Shown in pieces: positions 55,001 to 64,000 of a stretch of DNA of 64,000 nucleotides (the first letter of the stretch is position 1; the number at the start of each line of letters is the position of its first letter). Origin of the DNA: Hymenochaete sp. R1 (Eukaryota > Basidiomycota > Agaricomycetes > Hymenochaetales > Hymenochaetaceae); contig JAFREE010000083.1 of the NCBI GenBank assembly GCA_019400425.1, forward strand, positions 42,476 to 106,475, in the 5' to 3' direction. A model generated the notes under the pieces. It did not search any database and was not told where the DNA came from. It saw only the letters and a list, made by a program, of their open reading frames with translations. Both the position numbers and the translations under genes were made by a program.

Positions 55001-58000
55001 CGCAAGACTTCGTTCCTTACCTTTCAAGACTGCTCCCCCTTGTCCACATTGTACTAGTAGATCCCGTCCCTGAAGCTCGAGCGACTGCTGCGAAGGCTCT
55101 GGGAACATTAATCGAACGCCTTGGAGAAGAGCAGTTCCCTGACATGGTACCGGGATTGTTGCGCACTCTAAAGTCGGATGCCTCAGGAGTTGATAGGCAG
55201 GGTGCCGCTCAAGGCTTGAGTGAAGTCCTTTCTGGATTAGGAATGGAGCGTCTCGAGGCATTACTTCCGGATATTGTTTCGAATGCTCAATCACCAAGGA
55301 GTACCGTCAGGGAAGGCTTCATGTCACTTCTCATTTACTTGCCAGCTACTTTCGGTTCCAGATTCCAGCCGCATCTTACTAAGGTTGTTGGACCTATCTT
55401 GTCCGGTCTGTCAGACACAGAAGATTTCGTCAGAGATGCTGCTATGAAAGCTGGTCGTATGATTATAACCAACTACTCCAACAAGGCAGTCGACCTATTG
55501 CTTCCCGAACTTGAACGGGGCATGTTTGACTCCAGTTGGAGAATCAGGGTAAGTTTCATTTGGTCGATTCAATTGGAGAGAGAATAAAGAGATTTTCTCC
55601 TAGCACTCATCTATCACTCTAGTTGGCGAGCTCTTATTCAAAGTATCCGGGATTAGTGGAAAAGCAGAGATTGAAGAAGATGAAGTACAAGTTTCTGTTG
55701 CTGAGTCATCTCGGAAGGCTCTGGCCGAGGCTTTGGGCAAAGAAAGAAGAGATCGCATCCTTTCTGCTCTATATATTGTTCGCCAAGATGCAGTCAGCGC
55801 AGTCAGACAAGCGTCTATTCATATTTGGAAGGCTCTGGTTCACAATACCCCTAGAACAGGTATGGAACTCCGAATGACTTGAAAATTCACATTCTCATCT
55901 CTTTTATTTCTAGTCCGTGAGCTCCTACCAGAATTGGTTGGTCAACTTATAGACTTGCTCGTCGACGACGATAGTGATGAGTCGCCAGAGGTTAGTGTAT
56001 CTTTCTCACAGAAACGAAGGAAGTTTATGCCGTTGTAGACTGCTTCAAGGACTATCGGAGAGATCTGCAGGAAATTTGGAGAACGAATTCTGGGCGAGAT
56101 TCTTCCTTTGATCAAGGAGAAGGCCGAATCACAAGATAGCAGAATTCGTCAAGGTGTCTGTTTGGCGCTTGTTGATATCATGTAAGTTGTGTCATGCGTA
56201 CTTACATAATGTCAGATCTTAACATATTACACAGGGAAAATGCGACCGATACGCAACGTGGCGGTCACGAAGAGATCATCGTCGCTATTGTACGTTCATC
56301 CCTTGTGGATGAGCAAGCGAATGTCCGTGGTGCTGCTGCAAAGGCCTTCGATAGTCTACAAGAACATTTGGGCGCCAAAGCAATTGATCAGACGATCCCA
56401 ACGTTACTTGACGCACTCCGCCAGCCAGGCGAAAGTTCAGGAACGGCGTTGCAAGCTTTGAAAGAAGTCATGACCGTGAGCAGACAATTATCAACTTCAT
56501 AAAATTCCAACTTCATTATCTCCTAGGTCCGAGCGAATACCGTTTTCCCTGTTCTCATTCCTACTCTCACTGCGCCTCCTATGACTGCTTTCAACGTGAG
56601 AGCACTTGGCACACTTGTAACTGTTGCAGGGAATGCACTCAGTAAGCGGCTCACTCAAGTCTTGGGCGCCCTTGTATCGTGTTTGGAATCAAGACCCGAT
56701 GGAGAGCTTGAAACAGCTATAGAAGAGACTTTTCGTGCTTTGCTGAGTTCTATCGGTGATGCAGAAGGCCTCAATAGCTTAATGCTTATCTTACTTGATT
56801 GGTATGTGATACGTACTTATAATATCGAATACTTACGCTCGTGGCAGGATCCAATCCGGCAGTCCAAAGCGTCGTGTCAGCGCTTTGAAAGTGTTCGGCA
56901 CTTTTTGTGGGGAGAGCAAGTTGGATGATTCACTTTACCGGGTCGATTGGATTCGTCAGCTCATCATATTGCTTGATGATTCCGAAACCATCGTGCACAC
57001 AGCATCTTTGCAAGCACTTGATCAGTTTGTTAAGTCGATTCCAAAGGACGAATTGGAGCCGTTGGTGGTAACTCTTCGTAGAGCGATTGAATCCGCTGGG
57101 GCACCAGGACGCTTCGTTCCGGGCTTCAGTCTCCCGAAGGGTTTGGCTCCCTTAGTACCAGTAATTGTCGCTGGTCTCACGACCGGAAGCAACGAGCAAC
57201 GCGAAAATGCTGCAGCTGCGATTGGCGACTTGGTCACCCGGACTGAAGAAAATGCACTCAAGCCTTTCATCGTTCCCTTTACGGGCCCTCTGATCCGGGT
57301 CGCTGCTCAATCCACAGCGTATCCTCCTGGTGTCAAGTCTGCAATTCTATCGTCGCTCACGACGATGCTAGTGCACGTGCCCGTTTTTGTGAAACCATTC
57401 TTCCCACAGCTACAAAGGACTTTCGTAAAGGCTGCCTCCGATCCGAGCAGTCTGGCAGTACGGAATAAGAGTGCTTTGGCGCTAGGTGCTCTGATGAAAT
57501 CTCAGCCGAGGGTGGACCCAGTAGTCACGGAACTCGTCTCAGGGGTCAAGGGAAGTGAGGAGAGTATAGCAAGTAGCTTGGTTGTTGCTTTGGCTCATGT
57601 AGTAAGAAATGGCTGCGAAAATATAGGGGATAAATCTAAAGAGTCCTGCGTGGAACTCGTATTAGATGCCTTTAAAGATGTCCATGATGGTCTGTCCGTT
57701 TCATAAAACCTTCACAGATGGAAATGCTTGCTAACCAGCATACAGACTCTTACGTACAAGCCTCTGCACTTCTTTTCTCTGCATTATCCAAGTTCAATGA
57801 CCTAGTGGAGCCCATTGTTAAGTGAGTCTAGCGAGAATCACCATCAACTTTAAAGATTTGCGCTGACACTATACGCAGATCATATCTCATCGCAGGCACT
57901 CCCCCTTCGCCTCTCTCTTCGCATTGCATATTGGCTGTTCTCTCAGGATTTGAAGAACATGACTATGCCCACGAGCCAAATGTCTTTGAGGTACTCGATG

Positions 58001-58110
58001 TCCTACCTCTCATCTCAAAAAAGGTTCAAGAAAGCATTGGTACCGATAGACCATCCATTTCGAGGCCGGCCCGAGAGTGCAAAGAACTTATTCAAAGGCT
58101 GATGTCCTGA
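49098..58110 (+). CDS. GCN1: GCN1, translational activator of the Gcn2 eIF2-alpha kinase
   Basis: Gcn1 is a giant HEAT-repeat protein that binds ribosomes and, with Gcn20, relays uncharged tRNA to Gcn2 during amino-acid starvation. The gene covers 9 kb with many short introns and codes for roughly 2,500 residues, the family size. The N-terminus MGKEDIETWIATSGN leads into successive HEAT helices. The best conserved part is encoded at about 53650-55560. It includes YGERRGAAYGLAGLVKGEG, RQGAMFAIETLSTTLGRNF, WRTKKGSIELIGTMAFCAP, RGLRERGSDTKRKAAQIVGN and ESRVREGFMSLL-type blocks, the EF3-like and Gcn2-binding region. The C-terminal exons end KELIQRLMS. All breaks between open segments that I checked coincide with GT-AG introns (for example 54852-54907). 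Divergent from SEN54. Confidence 0.93.
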
Positions 58111-58593
58111 GAAAAAAACGGGTTTGACATTACGAGTTACATGGCTGTATCGTTATTATTGTTGTCGGGGACTATTGTTGTTGTAGGCGCTTACGCCAAA
58201 GACTCGGCATCGAAGTGTATTATTACCCTCCTTTCGCAGTACTGAGTACTTCATCGGAATTCGCACATCTTCCTCTGGGAAGCGTACAAAACGCTACCGC
58301 CCCTTTCCTATGCTCATATAGGGGTTACTCGTCAAACTAATACGCTCACCGATTTCGAAAAGCCAGTGCAACTCGAGCGGTGGTACATTCTTCGCCTTTG
58401 CGCAGCATTCATGATATATTTTGTGGCTATGCAAGGACCGCCTCTCTTTGCTTAAAATATAAGCTCCCTCCCCTTTCCCCTTGCACGCATCGTCCCTCAC
58501 CAGTGAAAGCCTACGTCTTGCAAAATGTTTTTGTCTCTCATTCCGAACCAAAGGGTTGTTTCTCCTGACTGTGCATCAACAAGGACTGACGTC
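58111..58593. other. Intergenic between GCN1 and the dynamin-like gene
   Basis: 3' flank of GCN1 and promoter of the dynamin-like gene. An in-frame ATG at 58525 could extend the next gene. Nothing else recognised. Confidence 0.5.
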
Positions 58594-61500
58594 ATGCCTG
58601 GAGCGTTTTCTGAAGATGAGTCATCATCTTCCCAAGAGTCAGATAATGGACTGGCTCAGGACGAAGGGAACGATTGCAGCGATTCGAGCTCAGTGACTGA
58701 AAGACAGGTACAAACACTTGCGATCTTTCATGAGGTCGAAAGACTTGTTGAAGAATTGCAAATACTTGGGAAAGTCTTCCTTTTTTATGATTAAACTATT
58801 ATGTGCGATAACTCTAGCTCAGGATATCAATTGAACTACCTCAAGTTGTGTTCGTGGGACAACGAGATTCAGGTATGTCATAATGCCCTTGATGATAAAG
58901 CTCGACATTGACGCAGCTCAGGAAAAATGCACCTTATCAGACACATAACGGGCATTAATATTCCATTCTCTGGACAGAACTGTGTGATGTGCGTTTCAGA
59001 AGCTTCAAATCAGGTTTTGTAGTGTTCGTGTATTGATGTATCTGTTGTAGGTGTCCAGTCGAGTTGCATTTAAAGGAAGCACGAACCGGCCCATGGTCTT
59101 GCGATATTGACGTTCGTGTGCCACAAAAAATTGACAATTGTTCACCTTGCGGACTGGCCCGTATACGAATCCGCCACAATATGACAAATACCCAAGAAGT
59201 GGAAGAGGCTCTCGACCTGGCGCGACAAGCCATACCTCGAGCACAGGGGTTAGATGAAGAAAGATCGGAATCTAATATATCCAGCCAAACATCACTTTCA
59301 TCTCTAAAGGATTTGACGATTTCCCATAACACCATTATTGTGACGATCCGCGCCAAAGGCGTCGTTAATGGAGTGCTAACCGATATTCCAGGTATGCGGC
59401 ACCATTCTCTGCAGGAGTATCTTGCGGACATCATTGTAGGCTAAATGACTCGTAGAATGGATATCGAGCGAAACATACGAAGAAAATACCTTCACGGATC
59501 TCATCAAACAGATGTTGCTTCCCTACGTAACGAAGGAAGACAATATATTGGTACTGGCAATTAAGAATGAGAGTACGTCCGTCCCAAAGCTATAGTATAT
59601 CTTACCTGACCTTGTTGTAGGCGATTTGAGCACAGACAAGCTTCCTAAGCTCATTAGGGAAATCGATCAATCCGGAAAAAGAACTGTGGGTAAGTGATAT
59701 TAAAGTTATAAACTGATACTTTGGACCCGAATGTTAAACATATATAATTCTAGTCGTTATGACCAGACCAGACCAAATCGATGGCTGTGTCTCCAAAAAT
59801 TGGATAGAGTATCTTTCGTCTAATCCGTGGCCTTTTGGGATGCGCTGGTTTTGTGTCAAAATTGAAAATACTCTTCAAGCGGGAGAGCAAACGGCAAGAA
59901 GTCATGTCTGGAATGGCGAGCGGAAATGGTTCAAAGCTAGAAGACCCTTCTCCGATCACTACACTGGCATTTATAAACAACTGGGGGCGGAGAATCTCAT
60001 GCGCTATCTGGGGGAAGAGCTCGAAATGAGAATTTTTTCAAGGTACGAATTAGTACGTCCATGCATTTCTCTATAAAACATGTAATGACTTACCTAGGAT
60101 ACCGAGTATGGTCGATATTATCGATCGAGAACTGGAGAACATCAATCAGTCTCCGCGGTATGGCGTCCCTTCGAAAATGCCAAATCTTGGTCACTCTCGT
60201 CAGGCAAACCTGGTTGTGATGCTTTTAAGTTTCAACCGCGATCTCGAAGAGCAGGTCAAAGGCTTTTCGGATGTTGATGACCTCACCTCAGAGATCAATA
60301 AACAGCAAGACTTGTTTAAAAAGGAAGTTATCACATTCGCTCCAGAGTTCATGCCCTGCAGCTCAGAGGAGCTGCGGAGGAACGATTTGCCTGACTACCG
60401 AGCGAACGCCGTTGTGCATATGAATATAGATGAAGTAATCGAGCTCATATATAAGTAATTTACCTATCTCCCGTCTTTGTCAAGAGCGCTAGAGTTGAGT
60501 TGACGCAACTCAAAGATCTCGAGGTCGAGAACATCTATCAGCCTATTCCCACAAGACTCTACTACAATTAACGCAAAGGACCACCTGTGGATTCGGTCCG
60601 GCAGCTTTACGCTACTTTCATGCTCTAGATCAAACCTTCAACAAACATGTAAATGGGATGTTGTCAAAACACTTCCGCGGATACCCAAAATTGTTGGCCT
60701 TGCTGCGGTAAGCTCTTTCAAACCAATGTAACTTGTGATTAAATACTGATTGAAATTATTGGTAAGAGAGGAGCTTACAGATCGGTTCGAGACGCTGAGG
60801 TACCAGACCAAGGAGCGACTGGAATTTGTGCTGGAACTCGAGAATGAGCCTTCGATAGTAAACGAGAAACTCTTCAGTACGTGCTGCGGGAGTGACTAAT
60901 TGAAGTGGTTGCTCACTTCCATTATAGATAGGTATAGAACCTCTTTGGTCGAAGTCCTCAAAGATAAACGGGCCGCAATCGTCGGAAAAGGCCCGAGTTC
61001 AACTAACATTATCCCGCCAAGCAGAAGATTACCTGCATCTGGCGATCATATGTACCCCGAACAATCTGCGCACTCTTCCAGGACATTCACTAAAGAGGAA
61101 ATCAAGGCTGCCTTGGATCTGATGAGCCGCGTCAGCGCGTATTTTCAAGGTTCGCATCTCCCACATGTCGAGTATACTTGCACTCATTGGTGCCTACTTA
61201 GTTGCTTGCGATCGCTACGTCGACCTTATCCCATTGGTAGTGGACCATGTATTCGTGAGGGGCTTGAGTCGTGAATTGTCCAAATCCCCTTTGTCGTTGG
61301 TCGAGGCAGTGTTACAAAAAATGTCTACTTCATCCGAAGGGAATATCTTAAGTGGAACAATAGGCACTAGAACGAAGTCGATGCTGAGGTCAGAAAAGGG
61401 GGCCTGGGAGGGGCAGACTAGATATGCCAAATTACTCGAGGTGAAACAGAAGTTGATGAAGATTGATGCAAGGGGAAAGCAGAAGGTTAATACGTGGACT

Positions 61501-61614
61501 GATTCTGCATCGAAGTCCTTCACACCATCCCAGACCGCATCAATATCCCGGTACGAGAAGAATCTCAGCTCGACGTCGCAGTCGAGCACAGTGCACGAGG
61601 ACTCATCTTTCTGA
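58594..61614 (+). CDS. Dynamin-like (fungal Mx-type) protein with degenerate GTPase motifs, possibly decaying
   Basis: Dynamin layout: acidic N-terminus, G domain, middle domain, GTPase effector-like C-terminus. Exons by eye: 58594-58773, 58818-58872, 58922-58988, 59051-59391, 59456-59572, 59621-59689, 59754-60042, 60098 onward. The P-loop reads VFVGQRDSGKM, with Met where Ser/Thr should bind magnesium. The switch-I region reads CVMCPVEL with no Thr. The best splice at G3 gives DIPE instead of DxPG. G4 TRPDQID is good. The effector-like block (CFGPAAL-type to REELTDRFETLRYQTKERLE, then VSAYFQ, VDLIPLVVDHVFVRGLSRE) is recognisable. Between about 60485 and 60560 no splice of normal length joins the two family-like frames, which suggests a frameshift. 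It could be a pseudogene, a pseudo-GTPase or an assembly error. Confidence 0.7.
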
Positions 61615-61725
61615 TAGACATTAGCCCAGCATGGTGTACACTTCGTAATGATATCTGCTTGACACGATACGTTTGATATACATGTTTGAACGAGGAATTG
61701 GTGACCCTAAAATGAAGCAATGCTC

Positions 61726-63699
61726 CTATTTCTTCACGTTTCTCTTCTCCAGACTCTTTTCGCTTCGTACCCTCTTCTTCCCCTCTTTCTTTCCCGTATT
61801 GACACCAGCCTTATCCTTCCCTTTCCTCTCACGTGAACGCTTCTTCCCTTTACCCACATCAAGCCTAGCCTTTTCCAATGCATTCCTCGCTCGCTTTTTG
61901 GCGAGGCGTCGAGCAACACGATCCGCATCGCGTGCCTTTTCGGATTTGCGTTCATCTTTGGAGAGGTCTGCGAGGCGGGAACCAAGAGATGGATCGCCTT
62001 TGGGTACATTAATCAATGGAACATATTGCCTGTCGGCTTTATTCAGAGTAGATTTAAGTTGTGAAGCGTCGCCCGATAGCCTGGACGTCGAAGTTTTCAA
62101 TTTCGTTGATGTTGAGTTGATGAGTACTTTGCAGCGCTGCACGCGGAGCGTGCGCTTGGCGAATTTGAGTTTGTCAGGCTCCAGAGCCAGGACATCATCT
62201 ACACAGTCCCGTTCCTAATGCAGCACCAAAAGATCGCATATTATTAGAAGGTAAGAAATGCGCAAAAGAAGAGTGAGTCTCACCGAGAACTGGACATAAG
62301 CAAACCCCTTGCCAAGCTGAGACTCTTTGTCACGAATAATGCGAACCCGGGATACCCATCCTATAGACTTGCCAGAGGCTACACTGTCACCGCCTGACTT
62401 CGTCTTCCCAACCTTTGTTCCTCGTTCCTCACATAATGCTTTCTCGAAAAAGGCTCTCAGATCATCTTCGCTGCTTGCAAAATCGAGATTTCCCACAAAA
62501 ATGCTGAGTCGCGGATCTGTTGCAGAGCCTAAGGCAGCAGTACTAGTATGCAAACTGGGGCCAGATCGCGCTGCGAAATCCACGCGGATTATATGATCCT
62601 CGAAGGTCGTGCCATCGAGCTTCGAAACTGCCTTTTTCACCGCTTCGAACGGATCCATAACCTCTTCCCTTTTTGAAGGAACTGGATAGGCAAAGACGAC
62701 ATACGCATTTGTCGTTGCGACCAGCTCCGTGTGAACATCACCCTTGATTGCAGCTAACCGTCGTTTTTCTGCAGACGTCAAGAACTGTTTCGCCCCTTTC
62801 TTATTCTCCACTTCCTCTTCTGCTTCCTGCCGATCTTTTTTTGATCCTTCTTTCGACGCTTGCTCTCCTCTCCAATCAGCTGCGCGTCTTTGCTGGCGCA
62901 GTTGTTTTGCTGATGCTGACTTCTCTGGATCGTCGCCTTCATCAGGGAGCTTGGATGTGGGTTTGAGGAAAGTTACCGAGCGAAAACGAATCGACTCTAT
63001 TTTGGCTCGTGGTATGGCGAGGAGAATGTGTCGCTTCAACTGCTTCATGAGCGGCTGCGGAATACTTTTAGCATATGAATAAAGATTCTGCATGTGGGCT
63101 TCGTACCTTGCTTTTCACGACTGCAACGGGCAAATTACCCAAGAAAAGAGAGCGCTGATCGCGCTGTTCTTGGGTCTCATCTTCTGGGACAAAACCGTAG
63201 GCCTTTGATGATCTGTGTTTCCCATGAGCGTTGTTGGTTACAGATTCGTGTTGGGGTGGGACATAGAAAGATGTATCGTCTTCGTCGCTCTCGTTCTCAT
63301 CCTTATTACCCGTCGCTTTGCTTGACCCTTGCTCATCATCCGAACGGTTTGAATGATCTTGAATGGACTTCGCCTCTTCTGCGCCGCTAATATTCGGAAT
63401 CTTGGTTTCTGTCCTGCGTTTCTTCGAATCTTTCTTAACGAGGTCCACGTCTGAGTCTCCGCCCTTATTACGACGCGATCTTTTCAGCTCCTTGGGATCA
63501 GACTTCTCCGAAGCCTTTTCAATCGAGGCAGTGGATATAGATGGGCGACTCAGGGTGGAAGGACCAGCCTTTGAAATATATATATTTGGTCAAGGTGCAG
63601 CTTGAGAATCACGAGAGCAAGACAACTCACACTTGCGTTAAAAACTTCGTTCAGACCATCATCTGTCAGGTGCTTCGAGAAAAGAGATATAAAGCTCAT
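61726..63699 (-). CDS. NOP12: Nop12/RBM34-type nucleolar RNA-binding protein, two RRMs
   Basis: Yeast Nop12 acts in pre-25S rRNA processing; RBM34 is the animal relative. The start MSFISLFSKHLTDDG at 63699 opens a short first exon (donor GTGAGT after NAS). A Lys/Glu-rich region follows, then RRM1 beginning with SLFLGNLPVAVVKSK. RRM1 is interrupted by a charged insertion of about 120 residues (KQLRQQRRAADWRGEQ and so on) and resumes with TNAYVVFAYP and DGTTFEDHIIRVDFA. RRM2 has RNP2 LSIFVGNLDF and RNP1 GKGFAYVQF. The C-terminus after the last intron is extremely basic (RRLAKKRARNALEKARL; RKGKDKAGV), typical of nucleolar proteins, and ends RNVKK. Its 3' end is 111 bp from the convergent dynamin-like gene. 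Confidence 0.88.
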
Positions 63700-64000
63700 G
63701 GGACGGGCTTATACAGAGGTCGTCTGGACCGGGCCAGAGAGCATCAGAGTTAAAAGAAAGAACAGGCCTGCTTTTTTGCACTTTGAAGAAATCTAGAAAT
63801 CTTAGAAGATCATCAATGCACGTGACAGCATGGACGCGTAAACAACCGCCAACAATCTTTTCGCGCAGAAGCAGTTGGAGAAGCTCGTGCGGTCGTCCTC
63901 TCGACTCTGTTCCCTCATCATTATCATTACTGCCAGCCTTAGTCGTCCTCGACGTCACCGTGATAGCTTCCCGAATTATTATTCAATCAAAGATATGCAG
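63700..64000. other. Promoter region of NOP12 and window edge
   Basis: A 99-codon minus-strand frame (63958-63659) overlaps the NOP12 start but resembles nothing and I do not call it. CACGTGACA at 63819. Confidence 0.4.

Noticed and set aside
63659..63958. 99-codon minus-strand frame at the window edge
   Set aside because: Overlaps the NOP12 start in another frame and shows no recognisable domain; could be part of a gene beyond the edge but cannot be supported.

Overview
The window is a stretch of filamentous basidiomycete chromosome, almost certainly from an Agaricomycete (mushroom or wood/litter fungus). The evidence is many 50-65 bp GT-AG introns, a 16-exon laccase, a CFEM/GPI surface protein, an Agaricomycete-type TEA/ATTS transcription factor with the RNRYISDYIF signature, a dynamin of the fungal Mx-like type, and an expanded F-box-like family. 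No bacterial, viral or intact transposon genes were recognised.

Layout. 1-3.5 kb: laccase with TATA box and promoter palindrome. 3.8 kb: intron-containing tRNA-Asp(GTC). 4.1-8.7 kb: two tandem histidine-phosphatase-fold membrane proteins; the first keeps RHGDR, the second has lost it. 9.2-11.7 kb: divergent pair SRP72 (unusually short) and pinin. 12.7-16.0 kb: two secreted/cell-surface proteins, one with a 27-bp coding minisatellite and one CFEM/GPI protein. 16.2-22.9 kb: two single-exon F-box-like paralogues around a larger F-box-like protein with a Cys/His cluster. 22.9-30.9 kb: about 8 kb without a recognisable gene. 30.9-34.0 kb: the TEA/ATTS transcription factor. 34.0-38.9 kb: non-coding DNA with dense short motifs (TTCAAGTT and CCAGT families). 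38.9-45.8 kb: four more F-box-like paralogues. 46.1-58.1 kb: an Rcr-like membrane protein, tRNA-splicing endonuclease subunit Sen54, and the very large GCN1. 58.6-61.6 kb: a degenerate dynamin-like gene. 61.7-63.7 kb: Nop12/RBM34.

The window mixes conserved information-processing genes (SRP72, pinin, Sen54, GCN1, Nop12), mostly in compact divergent or convergent arrangements, with accessory genes (laccase, phosphatase-like pair, surface proteins, F-box family). The two features that fit textbook categories least well are the short-motif array 3' of the TEA factor and the single-exon F-box family. The pseudo-phosphatase and the decayed dynamin are further points of interest.

Gene models were spliced by eye. 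For the laccase, pinin, both surface proteins, the TEA factor, Rcr-like, Sen54 and the 769-aa F-box-like gene, the joined exons sum to an exact multiple of three with an open frame. Those models are fairly firm. GCN1, the phosphatase pair, Nop12 and the dynamin are given as spans with partial exon structure.
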